Assembly: GCF_001758785.1 (NCBI RefSeq)
Contig: NZ_LROM01000090.1
Coordinates: 248,001-312,000, forward strand
Direction of reading: 5' to 3'
Source of the DNA: Duganella phyllosphaerae
GTDB taxonomy: Bacteria; Pseudomonadota; Gammaproteobacteria; Burkholderiales; Burkholderiaceae_D
DNA length: 64,000 bases
Positions 40,230 through 50,477 of this stretch are shown here, piece after piece (the first letter of the stretch is position 1; each line of letters begins with the position of its first letter). Below the pieces are notes generated by a model, which saw only the letters and a program-made list of their open reading frames with translations, was not told where the DNA came from and ran no database searches. The position numbers were made by a program, and so were the translations under genes.

Positions 40230-42665
40230 ATGTCCCGTTTCACTTTTCAGCCCGCGCCACTGGCGTTGGCCATCGCCCTCGCCTTTAGCACCTCCGGCGC
40301 CCACGCCCAGTCCGCGCCATCGCCATCGGCGGCGGTCGCCGTCGAGATTCGCATCGGCGCCCAGCCGCTGGCCCCTGCGCTCGACGCGCTGGCGCGCCAG
40401 ACCCGCCTGGAACTGATGGTGCAGCCGGCGCTGGTGGCCGGTAAAACTGCGCCGGCGGTCAACGGCCGCATGACCGCGCGCGATGCGCTGCACATGCTGC
40501 TGACCGGCAGCGGCCTGGCCGCCGATATTGACGGCACCGTGATCACCATTCGTCCCCAGCGCCGCGAAGACGCCGCCGTGCAAACCCTGGCGACGGTCGC
40601 CGTCACGGCCCAGGCCAGCCCCACCACCGAAGGCACCGGTTCGTACACTACGCGCGCGGTCAGCATCGGCAAGGGCGAGCAGGCACTGAAGGACATCCCG
40701 CAATCGATCAGCGTGGTCACGCGCCAGCTGCTCGACGAGCAGGCCCTCACTACCGTGTACGACACCCTGGCCAGCACCACCGGCGTGACCATCCAGCAAA
40801 GCCCGCAGGGCGGCAAGTACATCTACTCGCGCGGGTTCGACCTGACCACGGTGCAGTACGACGGCGTGCCGCTCAATCGCGGCATGTACGGGCGCGCCAG
40901 CAATCTCAATGCCGGCACCGCCGTGTACGACCGGGTGGAAGTGCTGCGTGGCGCCGCCGGCCTGCTGCAGGGCGCGGGCAATCCGGGCGGCGCGGTGAAC
41001 CTGGTGCGCAAGCGCCCATTGTCCACCGACGCCACCACCGTGGTGGCCAAGGCCGGCTCGTGGGACAATTACGGCCTGCAGCTCGACGCCAGCCGGGTGC
41101 TCAGCGACGACGGCAAGGTACGCGCCCGCGTGGTGGCCGACTACGAGGACAAGAAATCGTTCATCGACTACGCCGACCGCCGCAGCCCCACCTTGTTCGC
41201 CACGCTAGAAGCCGACCTCTCGCCGCAAACCACGGTGAACCTGGCGCTCAGTTCCGAAGAAGTGAAAGGCCGCCCGTTTCTCAACGGCCTGCCGCGCTAC
41301 ACCAATGGCCGCGACCTGGAACTGCCACGCTCGACGTTTCTGGGCGCGACCTGGAACCGCCAGGACAACAGCAACCGCGGCGCCTTTGCCGACCTGACCC
41401 ATTACTTCAACGACGACTGGACCCTGAAGGTGAGCACCGCCTACATCGAGGAAAAGAACGACATGAAGTACGCCGGCTCCGGCGTGGCGATCAACCCGAC
41501 CACCAATCGCGGCGCGCTGCGCGCCTCCAACACCATCGCCAAGAACAAGCTCTCGGGCGTGGACGCCAACATCACCGGCAAGTTCGACGCGCTGGGCCGC
41601 CGCCACGAAGTGGTGGCCGGCGTGACCTACTCCTACGCCGAGGCGAGCACCATCTACGGCGTGAGCAGCAACTACTACACCTACGACATCAACAGCTTCA
41701 ACCCCGACTTTGCCGAACCTTCCGACGATTTCATCTACCAGACCACGCGCGAAGCGCGGCTGGGCAAGTCGCGTGAAATCGGCGCCTACACCGCCGTGCG
41801 GCTGCAACTGGCCGATCCGCTCAAGCTGGTCATCGGCGGCCGCGTGGGCTGGTCGCGCACCGTGTGGGACACCACCACCACCGGCCGCGCGCCGTCGGTA
41901 TCGACCACCAACCAGGGCGAGCACGCCAAGCTGGCGCCTTACGCTGGCTTGATTTACGCGATCAGCCCGACCTGGAACGCCTACGCCAGCTATGCCGACA
42001 TCTTCTCGCCGCAGTACGAGCAAAAGGAATCGGGCGAAGCCCTGAAACCGCTGGTGGGCGCCAACTACGAGGCCGGCGTGAAGGGTGAGCTGCTGGACGG
42101 GCGCCTGAATACGTCGCTGGCGCTGTTCCGCGTGGTGCAGAAAAACCGCGCGCAGGAAGACTTCAGCACCAGTCCCACCTGCCGCAGCGACTACTACTGC
42201 TACATCGACACCGGCAAGGTCCGCAGCCAGGGCGTGGATGCGGAAGTGAGCGGTGAACTGGCCAAGCGCTGGAACATCTTCGCCGGCTATACCTTCAACC
42301 GCACCAAGTACGTGGAAGACATCAACAGCGGCGGCCTGGCCTTCAACAGCTTCACGCCCAAGCACATGCTGCGCCTGTGGACCACGTACCAGCCTGACGG
42401 CGCACTGCGCGACTTCACCGTGGGCGGTGGCGTCAACACCCAAAGCATGAGCTACCGCACCATCGGCGCGCAGTCGGCGGTGGTCAGTGGCCGCGCGGTG
42501 TGGAATTCGATGATCAAGTACCAGATCAATCCGCGCTGGTCGGCCACGCTCAACTTCAACAATATGTTCGACAAGCGCTATTACAGCACCCTGTCGAGCT
42601 TTGTGAACGCCAATTACTACGGCGACCCGGCCAACGTGATGCTGACCCTGCGCGGCAGCTTCTGA
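40230..42665 (+). CDS. TonB-dependent siderophore receptor with N-terminal signalling domain
   Basis: 811 residues from the ATG at 40230 with GGAG six bases upstream. The signal peptide ends near GAHAQ. The STN domain (about 30-105: IRIGAQPLAPALDALARQTRLELM, MTARDALHMLLTGSGLAADI) contacts FecR. The plug follows (LKDIPQSISVVTRQLLDEQ, VEVLRGAAGLLQGAGNPGGAVNLVRKRP), then a barrel ending in ANVMLTLRGSF. The signatures are of the FpvA/FhuE group for hydroxamate or mixed siderophores; the ligand is unknown. No siderophore synthesis genes are near, so it probably takes up xenosiderophores. PepSY and DUF3649 genes follow. Confidence 0.94.
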   Translation: MSRFTFQPAPLALAIALAFSTSGAHAQSAPSPSAAVAVEIRIGAQPLAPALDALARQTRLELMVQPALVAGKTAPAVNGRMTARDALHMLLTGSGLAADIDGTVITIRPQRREDAAVQTLATVAVTAQASPTTEGTGSYTTRAVSIGKGEQALKDIPQSISVVTRQLLDEQALTTVYDTLASTTGVTIQQSPQGGKYIYSRGFDLTTVQYDGVPLNRGMYGRASNLNAGTAVYDRVEVLRGAAGLLQGAGNPGGAVNLVRKRPLSTDATTVVAKAGSWDNYGLQLDASRVLSDDGKVRARVVADYEDKKSFIDYADRRSPTLFATLEADLSPQTTVNLALSSEEVKGRPFLNGLPRYTNGRDLELPRSTFLGATWNRQDNSNRGAFADLTHYFNDDWTLKVSTAYIEEKNDMKYAGSGVAINPTTNRGALRASNTIAKNKLSGVDANITGKFDALGRRHEVVAGVTYSYAEASTIYGVSSNYYTYDINSFNPDFAEPSDDFIYQTTREARLGKSREIGAYTAVRLQLADPLKLVIGGRVGWSRTVWDTTTTGRAPSVSTTNQGEHAKLAPYAGLIYAISPTWNAYASYADIFSPQYEQKESGEALKPLVGANYEAGVKGELLDGRLNTSLALFRVVQKNRAQEDFSTSPTCRSDYYCYIDTGKVRSQGVDAEVSGELAKRWNIFAGYTFNRTKYVEDINSGGLAFNSFTPKHMLRLWTTYQPDGALRDFTVGGGVNTQSMSYRTIGAQSAVVSGRAVWNSMIKYQINPRWSATLNFNNMFDKRYYSTLSSFVNANYYGDPANVMLTLRGSF

Positions 42666-42687
42666 TCGTCCGGGAGTCCGGGTCGTG

Positions 42688-44256
42688 ATGAAAGACGGTT
42701 TTCGTCAGCAGATGTCATGGCTGCACACCTGGTGCGGCCTGACAGCCGGCTGGGTGCTGTGCGCGATTTTCCTCACCGGGACGCTGGCGGTCTTCCGCCA
42801 GCCGATCACGCAGTGGATGGAAGCGCGGCCGGTTGTGCAGCAGGCCGCATCGGGCGACCGCGCAGCCGTGCTGCGCGCAGCCACCGCCCACCTGGCAGCC
42901 AACGCCGGCAAGGCGCGCTTCTGGCGCATCGAACTGCCGGGCGAGAACGGCGGCCCGGTGCTGCTGGTCTGGCAAGGCGGCGGCCCGGTCGCACTCGACC
43001 CGGCCAACGGCGCGCTGCTCACCGGTGAGCAGGCATCGAGCCGCAAGACCGAGGGCGGGCGCCACTTCATGTCGTTCCACTACATGCTGCAGGCCGACAC
43101 GCCAGGTTACTGGCTGGTGGGCTGGGCGTCGATGTGCATGCTGGTGGCGCTGGTGACCGGCGTGGTGGTCCACAAGCGCATCTTCAAGGACTTCTTCACT
43201 TTCCGGCCCGGCAAGGGCCAGAGATCATGGCTCGACGCCCACAACGCCACGGCGGTGCTGGCGCTGCCGTTCCTGTTCATGATCGTCTATACCGGGCTGG
43301 CGTTCTTCTACACCAGCTACATGCCCTGGCCGCTGCAAGCGGTGTACGGGGACGACGGTTACCAGCGCTACCAGTCCGAGCTCGATGGCAAGGAACCTGC
43401 ACGACGACCACGCGGCGGCGCACCGGCGACCATGCACGACCTGGCGCTGCTGGTGCCGCAGGCGGAAAACCTGATGGCCCGCCCCGCACGCCGCGTTCTG
43501 ATCGAGCAGCCGGGTCGCACCGGCATGGTCGTGCGCGTGTTCGGCGCCGCCGACGACCACCGAGCAGAGACCATCGCCAGCACCCTGTCGAGCGTGGCGT
43601 TCGACGGCGTGACCGGCGCCGTCATCGACGTCAAGACACCACGCGTGGACCAGCCGACCACCAGCGCCGACGTCCACGAGGTATTAAAAGCGCTGCACCT
43701 GGTGCGCTTTGGCGGCTGGAGCATGAAGTGGTTGTACTTTGTCAGTGGCCTGCTCGGCACGGCCATGATGGCGACCGGCACCATCCTGTTTTGCGTCAAG
43801 CGCCGCAAGAAAAGTGAGCAGGAATTCGGCCGCGCCACAGCCGGCGTCTATCGCGTGATCGAAGCGCTCAACGTGGCGGCGATTGCCGGCATCGCGGTCG
43901 CGTGTATCGGCTACTTCTATGCCAACCGGCTGCTGCCCGCGCAGTGGCCAGCAGAGTGGCCGGACCGCGCGGTGTGGGAGATCCGCGCCTTCCTGTGGCT
44001 GTGGCTTGCCACCCTGCTGCATGCGCTGGCACGTCCCTTCATGCGCGCCTGGATCGAGCAACTGGCCGCCGGCGCGGTGCTGTGCTTCGCGCTGCCGCTG
44101 TTGAACTACGTGACGACTGGCCAGCACCTGTTGGGGTATGCAGCGGCCGGCGACTGGCAGCGGGCCGGCGTCGAACTGGTGGCGCTGGCGTTTGGCGTCA
44201 TGCTGGCGGTGATGGCGCGGCATGTGCAACAGGCGCGGCGGAAGGAAAAGCGATGA
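42688..44256 (+). CDS. PepSY-associated TM protein (siderophore-linked iron reductase type)
   Basis: 522 residues from the ATG at 42688; the GTG one codon earlier (42685) has slightly better spacing to GGGAG. The first helix contains SWLHTWCGLTAGWVLCAIFLTG. A periplasmic PepSY-like loop, a helix near 155 (MLVALVTGVVVHKRIFKDFF, with His), and further helices with His and LWLWLATLLHAL follow. Members of this group sit next to siderophore receptors and are thought to reduce ferric siderophores with haem. The 22-base gap after the receptor and the four-base overlap with the next gene show one operon. Confidence 0.87.
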   Translation: MKDGFRQQMSWLHTWCGLTAGWVLCAIFLTGTLAVFRQPITQWMEARPVVQQAASGDRAAVLRAATAHLAANAGKARFWRIELPGENGGPVLLVWQGGGPVALDPANGALLTGEQASSRKTEGGRHFMSFHYMLQADTPGYWLVGWASMCMLVALVTGVVVHKRIFKDFFTFRPGKGQRSWLDAHNATAVLALPFLFMIVYTGLAFFYTSYMPWPLQAVYGDDGYQRYQSELDGKEPARRPRGGAPATMHDLALLVPQAENLMARPARRVLIEQPGRTGMVVRVFGAADDHRAETIASTLSSVAFDGVTGAVIDVKTPRVDQPTTSADVHEVLKALHLVRFGGWSMKWLYFVSGLLGTAMMATGTILFCVKRRKKSEQEFGRATAGVYRVIEALNVAAIAGIAVACIGYFYANRLLPAQWPAEWPDRAVWEIRAFLWLWLATLLHALARPFMRAWIEQLAAGAVLCFALPLLNYVTTGQHLLGYAAAGDWQRAGVELVALAFGVMLAVMARHVQQARRKEKR

Positions 44257-44555
44257 GTACGAAAACGACGAGCGTGAGCGCCCGCTATCGCTGGGAAGTG
44301 GCCGGCAGGTTCGTGCTGGCCGGATTCGGTGGCTACGTGTTGACGGCGCTGCTGTCGACCGTGCTGGCTTTGGCGTTGCCGTGGCTTCCGGGCGTGTCGC
44401 GCGCGGAAGGCGTGCTGGCCGGCAGCCTGCTCAGCTTTACGTTCTACACGCTGTACGTAATGTGGGTATTTGCCACCCGCAGTGCATGGCGGGTGTGGCT
44501 GACGACAGTGCTTGCCTGCGCGCTGCTGTATGGCGCGCAGGCACTGCTCGATTAA
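44253..44555 (+). CDS. DUF3649-type small membrane protein
   Basis: 100 residues from the ATG at 44253, which overlaps the PepSY stop (ATGA). Three hydrophobic helices are visible: FVLAGFGGYVLTALLSTVLALAL, VLAGSLLSFTFYTLYVMWVFA and VWLTTVLACALLYGAQALL. DUF3649 proteins regularly accompany PepSY iron reductases and siderophore receptors; their role is not established. No DUF3325 gene follows, although it often completes this cluster. It converges on astE with a nine-base gap. Confidence 0.82.
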   Translation: MSTKTTSVSARYRWEVAGRFVLAGFGGYVLTALLSTVLALALPWLPGVSRAEGVLAGSLLSFTFYTLYVMWVFATRSAWRVWLTTVLACALLYGAQALLD

Positions 44556-44564
44556 ACCTCGGGA

Positions 44565-45578
44565 TCAGGCTACTCGCACCACCATCAAACCAGCGCGCAA
44601 ACCCACCCGCACATCGGGATTGGGAAACACCACCAGTTCTTCCGGGTGCTGCACCGTGTACACGGTGTCGCCGTCGCGGGCGATTTCCTGACCCTGCTGC
44701 ATGGCCGTGAAATTGTGGGTCTCCTTGCCGAACGCCATGCGGAACTGGTCACTCAGCTTGATGATCTGGCGCGCCGTGTTGAAGATGTGCGGCTGGCGGC
44801 CGGCGCCCGAGTTGGTCGCGCCGCGCAGCAGGTCGTCGAGCGCTTGCGACGCGTCGGCGAATTGCGCCAGGTCGTTCTGTCCCAGGGTGCCGATGCGGCC
44901 CAGCTCCACCGTGGTGCCGGCCGCACCGTGGTGCTCGGCCGAGTAGTAACTGTAGGTGCCCACCGACGCCGGATTCATGATCACGGCGCCGATGCCGGCC
45001 GCACCGAGCCAGGCTATCAGGGTGCGGCGCGGCTGCTCGGCGATGAGCTCCGGGACGATGGCAAAAGTCGGATAGACCGATGGCCGGATCGCCGTGTGCA
45101 GGTCCAGGTGCCAGCGCTCCGGCCCCGCGTCACCGAAGAAATCGGTGGTGGCGGCGATCAGCTGGTCGGCGCGGGTGGCTTCCGCCGTACCGGCCAGCGT
45201 GCCCCGCTCGGTGCGGAACATGCGATTCAAATCCGCGTCGATGAAACGCTTGCCGGCGCGGATGGCGCCGATATTACCGACGCATAGCATCAGGTTCACC
45301 GCCAGCTTGCCCGCCTCGCGCGACAGCGCGTCGAGCAGGTACGCGACCATTTCGATCGGTCCGGTCTCGTCGCCGTGCACGCCCACCGAAATCAGGAGCG
45401 CGGGCCGCTCGCCTGATCCCTTGATGGTCAGGACACCGTCGGCCGGCTGCGCGACTGCGAAGCCGGCCGCACTGAAGCGCTGCGCGACCGCGCCGAAGTC
45501 CGCTTGCGCCAGCGCGCGCACAGGCTCTGGCAACAGGGCAGGCAGCGCAGCCGACGCTGGAGTGCGGTCGCCAGCCAT
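44565..45578 (-). CDS. astE: Succinylglutamate desuccinylase AstE
   Basis: 337 residues from the ATG at 45576-45578. This is the last step of the arginine succinyltransferase pathway, removing succinate from N-succinylglutamate to give glutamate. The Zn site is H68-x-x-E71 (ISVGVHGDETGP) and H161 (HLDLHTAIR). The catalytic Glu is E225 in GTTVELGRIG. These features are shared with the aspartoacylase family. Length matches the family (about 320-340). It starts four bases after the gdhB stop and is the last gene of the ast operon. Confidence 0.93.
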   Translation of the reverse strand: MAGDRTPASAALPALLPEPVRALAQADFGAVAQRFSAAGFAVAQPADGVLTIKGSGERPALLISVGVHGDETGPIEMVAYLLDALSREAGKLAVNLMLCVGNIGAIRAGKRFIDADLNRMFRTERGTLAGTAEATRADQLIAATTDFFGDAGPERWHLDLHTAIRPSVYPTFAIVPELIAEQPRRTLIAWLGAAGIGAVIMNPASVGTYSYYSAEHHGAAGTTVELGRIGTLGQNDLAQFADASQALDDLLRGATNSGAGRQPHIFNTARQIIKLSDQFRMAFGKETHNFTAMQQGQEIARDGDTVYTVQHPEELVVFPNPDVRVGLRAGLMVVRVA

Positions 45579-45582
45579 GCGC

Positions 45583-48500
45583 TTACGCCGCCAGCAGGGT
45601 GGCGCCTGCCGTATTGGCGGCGTTGACCGCCTCCGACAACGCCCACACATCGAGCATCGCCTGTTCCAGGTCGGCCGGCTGCGCGTAGCCCGACAGGCCC
45701 AGCGTGTTGGCGACCAGCTCCACCGCTTCGGTGGCCGAATGGCCGCCGGTCGCGTGTTGCAGCACCTTGGACAGCAGGCGTTGCTGGGTGCGGCGCAGGG
45801 CGTTTTGCGCGTAGTTGCGCAGCTGCTCCTGCGAGCGGTTCGCCGCCGGCAGTTTAAGGCCGCGTTCGAGCACGTCGATGCCCACTTGCGTGCGCAGCGC
45901 CAGGCCGATTTGCAGGAAGGCCGGCAAGTCCATGCCCGCCGGACGCTGCACCGACAGCGCGGCAAACACGAAGGCCGCCACCGCTTCGATGGCATCGACC
46001 GCGTTCCACGCCTGGACGAATTCAGGGTGCAGGCCGGTGGTCAGTTCGGCGTCGGACTGGCCGTCGGCCGGCGTCAGTTGCGTCAGCTGGGTCAGCGAAT
46101 CGGGCTGGTCGAACAGGCGCGTGAGTTCTTCCACGCCGCCGCGCAGCTGATCGGCTGGCACGGTCAATGCACCTTCGATCACGGCGCGTTGCAGCACGCG
46201 GGTGCGGCCATCGACCTTGATCGAGACGGCGCGCGGGATCTTGAGCGCGTCGGCGTCGAGCACAGCAAAGACCGGGGCCAGGTTCAGCGCCGACCAGGCC
46301 TGGCCCCAGGCTTGAATCACGTCGGTTTCGTCAACCCCATGTTCGCCAGCCAGCTCGCGCAGCATCAGCGGACCGCAGCGGTTGACCGACTCGTTGGCCA
46401 GCACGGTGGCCAGGATGGCGTTGGCCAGCGGGTGCGCCAGCGCAGGACGGGTGGCGACCATCAGCTCGGGGAAGTACGGCTTGAGCATGGACTCGGCCCA
46501 GCTGTGTTCCGTCAGCGGCAGCGCCGACAGGATGCGCTTGTAGCGGTTTTTCACGTTGGCGATCACCACTGCCAGTTCCGGCGTGGTCAAGCCACGGCCA
46601 TCGGCTTTGCGGCGCGCCAGTTCGGCCACCGTCGGCAGCTGCTCGAGGTCGCGCGACAGCGCGCCCTCTTCTTCCAGGAACGCGATCAGGTGGGCGTAGC
46701 CGTCCTGCACTGCCGGTTCGGTTTGCGCCTGCGCTTCGCGCACCAGCAAATGGGTTTGCAGCGTGTTGTCGCGCAGGACCAGGCGTTCGATATCGGCAGT
46801 CATCAGGTTGAGCGTGTGGTTGCGGTCCGCTTCGCTCAGCTGGCCGGCGTTCATTTCCACGTCCAGCCACATCTTGACGTTCACTTCATGGTCGGAGCAA
46901 TCCACGCCGGCCGAGTTGTCGATCGCATCGGTGAAGATGCGGCCGCCGGCCAGCGCAAACTCGATCCGGCCCGCCTGCGTGGCGCCCAGGTTGCCGCCCT
47001 CGGTGACGACCTTGCAGCGCAGCTGGTTGCCATCGACGCGGATGTTGTCGTTGGCGCGGTCCTTGACTTGCGCGTGGGTTTCGGTCGATGCCTTGATGTA
47101 GGTGCCGATACCGCCGTTGTAGAACAGGTCCACCGGCGCTTTCAGGATGCGGTGCATCAGCTCTTCCGGTGGCAGCGAGGTCTCTTCGATGTCGAGCACT
47201 TCACGGATTTGCGGCGACAGTGCGATGGTGCGCGCGGTGCGTGGATACACGCCGCCGCCGGCCGAGATCAGTTCCTTGTTGTAGTCGTCCCACGAGGAAC
47301 GCGGCAGCGCGAACATGCGCTCACGCTCGACGAACGACTGCTCCAGGTCCGGGTTAGGATCGAGGAAGATATGGCGATGGTCGAACGCTGCGACGATTTT
47401 CAGCTTGCGCGACAGCAGCGCGCCGTTGCCGAATACGTCGCCCGACATGTCGCCCACGCCGACCATGGAGGTTGGCGTGGTGTGGATGTCGTGGTCCATT
47501 TCGTAGAAGTGGCGCTGCACGGCTTCGAACGCGCCCTTGGCGGTGATGCCCATTTTCTTGTGGTCGTAACCGTTGGAGCCGCCCGAGGCAAAGGCGTCGC
47601 CGAGCCAGAAGCCGCGCTGCACGGCGATGCTGTTGGCGATGTCGGAGAAGGTTGCGGTGCCCTTGTCGGCAGCGACCACCAGGTACGGGTCGGCGCTGTC
47701 GTAGCAGACCGTGTCCGCTGGCGGCACGATGTTGCCCAGCACGCGGTTGTCGGTCACTTCCAGCAGGCTGGAAATGAACAGGCGGTAGACTGCTTCGCCT
47801 TCGGCAGCGATGGTTTCACGCACGGCGTCTTTCGGCATCTGCTTGCACACGAATCCGCCCTTGGCGCCGGCCGGCACGATCACGGCGTTCTTCACCATCT
47901 GGGCCTTGACCAGGCCGAGCACTTCGGTGCGGTAGTCTTCCATGCGGTCGGACCAGCGCAAGCCGCCGCGCGCGACCGGACCGCCGCGCAGGTGCAGGCC
48001 CTCGAAACGGCGCGAGAACACGTAGATCTCGCGGTATGGACGCGGTTCCGGCACCAGCGTGAGATTGCTGGTGTCGAACTTGAAGATGATCTTGTCGCCC
48101 TTCTGGTCGTTCTGGAAGTAGTTGGTGCGCAGGGTGGCGGCGATCAGGTTGGCCAGCGCGCCCAGTACCTCTTCGCTATCGGCGTGGTTGATCGATGGCA
48201 GGCGGGTCTTGATGTCGGCCAGCTTGTCCATCGCTTCGGTACGGGTGGCAACGGCCAGCGACGGATCGAACCGGCGCAGGAATACGTCCACCAGTTCTTT
48301 CACGAACGCCGGCTGCTTGCGCAGGGTTTCGGCGATGTAGCGCACCGAGAACTGGGTGCCGGTCTGGCGCCAGTAGCTCATGTAGGCGCGCACCAGCTGC
48401 ACTTCGCGCACGCTCAAGCCGCCTTCGATGACCAGGCCATTCAGGCGGCCATCTTCGGCTTCGTTGTTGAACAGGGCCGAGAACAGGTCTTCGGCCACCA

Positions 48501-50316
48501 CCACCACGCCCGGCTTGGACAGGCTGGCTGCGCTGGCCGAATCGACCGACAGGCTGGTGACGTAGCGGCGCTGGCCGTCGATGCGCAGCGAGTGCGATTG
48601 TTCGCGGTCGATGGTCACGCCGGCGTTATGCAGCGCCGGCAGGATGATCGACAGCGACGGCACCTGGTCCACCGAGTACAGGCGGATCGAGGTGCCGCCG
48701 TTGGAATTCTCCACGCGCACATCGACGCGCGACGGATCGGTGTTGTGCAGGATGGTTTGCAGATCCTGGAAGGCGGCCACCGGCGTGGTGGACGCCACGT
48801 AATCGACCGGCAGCGTGGCGCACATCTTGCGCAAGTGGGCGCGTACCGGCTCGTTCGGCACGGTGTCGGCCAGTTGCGAGAAGCTGTCGTGCCAGCCGTC
48901 GAGCACACCTGCCAGCGGCTGCTGGATGTCGGTTTCCAGGTCGAGCGGGTAGCGGGCGCCGTGGGCGATCAGGTACACGCGCGCCAGCGGGCCGTCGGCC
49001 ACCAGCGTTTGCAGGCTGACGTGGTTGGCGCCGGACGTGGATTGCAGCGTGCGGGCCAGCGACGAGGCGACGCTGTTGCTGTAACGCTCGCGCGGCAGGT
49101 ACACCAGCACGTTCAGGTGGCGCGCATACACGTCGCGGCGCGCAAACACCTTGGTGCGCGGCTGCTTGTACAGCGAGACCACGGCGCCGCATACCTCGGC
49201 CAGCCATTGCGGATCGGCTTCCAGCGCTTCGGTGCGCGGCAGCGATTCGAGGATCTCGATGAATTTCTCGGCGCGGAAACCTTCCTGGCGCACGCCGGCA
49301 ATCGACAGCACCTTGGCCACGCGGCCACGCGCGAACGGCAGACGGTTCAGCGGCGTGGACGTGGCGGCGCGGGTGAACAAACCCACGAAGCAGTATTCGC
49401 CGAGGATCGCGCCCTGCGCGTCGGTGTGGCGGATGCCGATGAAGTCGAGCTGGGCGTCGCGGTGCAGCGTGCCTTCCACGTCGGCCTTGACGATGGACAG
49501 CGTATGGGCGCGCTTGGACAGCGTGTCGAAGTCGCCGGGGATGTTGGCCAGGCAGGTGCCATAGACCGGGTGCGCGGTATCTTGCAGCACGCCGATGCGG
49601 CTCGGGATGTCGCGTTCGAGTTCGCGCACGCCCGGCTTGACCTGGTAGTAGGCGTAGCCGAACGGCTCGAAGCCTTCGGTGCGCGCCCAGTCGAGGAAGG
49701 CGGCAACTTCCTTGCCTTCTTCGCCGATGGCGGCAGCTTCGGCGCCAATGCGGGCCAGGTGCGCCAGCATGGCGGCCTTGTCGCGGCGGACCACGGCGGC
49801 GTCGCGCGAGACCATCTGGATGCGTTCGACCAGCGCGCCCAGTTCGGCGGCAGGCAGGTCTTCGGCCAGCAGGCAAAGCACGTACGATTCGAGCTTGTCG
49901 CCGGCCTGGCCGACGCTGGTGACCACGCCGTCGGCGTTGCGCGCCACCGGCAGCACGGCGTTCATCACGCCGTTGGCGACGATGTGCAGCTTGCGCATGG
50001 CCATGACGATGGAGTCCACCAGGTATGGCATGTCGTCGTTGAGGACCAGCAGCGCGGTGGCTTTGCCGCCACGGCCGTCATCGTAAGGGAGCGTGACCAC
50101 TTGCGCGCCGGCGCCGGTGCGGGTGGCCGCTTTGCTGAAACCTTCCATCAAGACCGGCGCCAGGCTGGCGGGCAGCGTGCCGGCCAGGTCTTCGTCGTCG
50201 AGGGCTGCAAGCCAGGCGCCGATCAGGGCCGGAACCTGGGCATTGGTGCTCGCAGATTGGCTGGCGTTGATCGATGCGAGCGTCTCGGCGCGCAGGTCTT
50301 GTGGTGTTTGTTTCAT
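45583..50316 (-). CDS. gdhB: Large NAD-specific glutamate dehydrogenase
   Basis: 1577 residues from the ATG at 50314-50316, with GGAG nine bases upstream; the frame to 50412 lacks a site. It oxidises glutamate to 2-oxoglutarate and ammonia with NAD+. It belongs to the about 180-kDa class: long N-terminal ACT/helical regions (about 1-700), then the catalytic core at about 770-1150 with GPVARGGLRWSDRMEDYRTE and the substrate Lys in VPAGAKGGFV. The NAD domain and a C-terminal helical tail follow. Placed between astB and astE, it consumes the glutamate made by the pathway. An arginine-induced homologue is known in Pseudomonas. A very long antisense frame is a shadow. Confidence 0.95.
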   Translation of the reverse strand: MKQTPQDLRAETLASINASQSASTNAQVPALIGAWLAALDDEDLAGTLPASLAPVLMEGFSKAATRTGAGAQVVTLPYDDGRGGKATALLVLNDDMPYLVDSIVMAMRKLHIVANGVMNAVLPVARNADGVVTSVGQAGDKLESYVLCLLAEDLPAAELGALVERIQMVSRDAAVVRRDKAAMLAHLARIGAEAAAIGEEGKEVAAFLDWARTEGFEPFGYAYYQVKPGVRELERDIPSRIGVLQDTAHPVYGTCLANIPGDFDTLSKRAHTLSIVKADVEGTLHRDAQLDFIGIRHTDAQGAILGEYCFVGLFTRAATSTPLNRLPFARGRVAKVLSIAGVRQEGFRAEKFIEILESLPRTEALEADPQWLAEVCGAVVSLYKQPRTKVFARRDVYARHLNVLVYLPRERYSNSVASSLARTLQSTSGANHVSLQTLVADGPLARVYLIAHGARYPLDLETDIQQPLAGVLDGWHDSFSQLADTVPNEPVRAHLRKMCATLPVDYVASTTPVAAFQDLQTILHNTDPSRVDVRVENSNGGTSIRLYSVDQVPSLSIILPALHNAGVTIDREQSHSLRIDGQRRYVTSLSVDSASAASLSKPGVVVVAEDLFSALFNNEAEDGRLNGLVIEGGLSVREVQLVRAYMSYWRQTGTQFSVRYIAETLRKQPAFVKELVDVFLRRFDPSLAVATRTEAMDKLADIKTRLPSINHADSEEVLGALANLIAATLRTNYFQNDQKGDKIIFKFDTSNLTLVPEPRPYREIYVFSRRFEGLHLRGGPVARGGLRWSDRMEDYRTEVLGLVKAQMVKNAVIVPAGAKGGFVCKQMPKDAVRETIAAEGEAVYRLFISSLLEVTDNRVLGNIVPPADTVCYDSADPYLVVAADKGTATFSDIANSIAVQRGFWLGDAFASGGSNGYDHKKMGITAKGAFEAVQRHFYEMDHDIHTTPTSMVGVGDMSGDVFGNGALLSRKLKIVAAFDHRHIFLDPNPDLEQSFVERERMFALPRSSWDDYNKELISAGGGVYPRTARTIALSPQIREVLDIEETSLPPEELMHRILKAPVDLFYNGGIGTYIKASTETHAQVKDRANDNIRVDGNQLRCKVVTEGGNLGATQAGRIEFALAGGRIFTDAIDNSAGVDCSDHEVNVKMWLDVEMNAGQLSEADRNHTLNLMTADIERLVLRDNTLQTHLLVREAQAQTEPAVQDGYAHLIAFLEEEGALSRDLEQLPTVAELARRKADGRGLTTPELAVVIANVKNRYKRILSALPLTEHSWAESMLKPYFPELMVATRPALAHPLANAILATVLANESVNRCGPLMLRELAGEHGVDETDVIQAWGQAWSALNLAPVFAVLDADALKIPRAVSIKVDGRTRVLQRAVIEGALTVPADQLRGGVEELTRLFDQPDSLTQLTQLTPADGQSDAELTTGLHPEFVQAWNAVDAIEAVAAFVFAALSVQRPAGMDLPAFLQIGLALRTQVGIDVLERGLKLPAANRSQEQLRNYAQNALRRTQQRLLSKVLQHATGGHSATEAVELVANTLGLSGYAQPADLEQAMLDVWALSEAVNAANTAGATLLAA

Positions 50317-50477
50317 TGTTTGTTCTCCAATACGTAACGGGTATTTTAGGTATTTTGGGTAGTTCTCGCAGGCCCACGCCGAACCGCTTATGGCGGCGCG
50401 GCAGGTGCTCATGCCGGTGGTGATGCGGTATTAGACCAGCTTTTAAAACTTCGCGCCTGTACCAGAAGGATCGGGCG

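Noticed and set aside
45094..50337. Open frame of 1747 codons antisense to gdhB
   Set aside because: The opposite strand encodes a full NAD-glutamate dehydrogenase. The antisense product is rich in Arg, His, Gln and Gly, a typical shadow in high-GC DNA.
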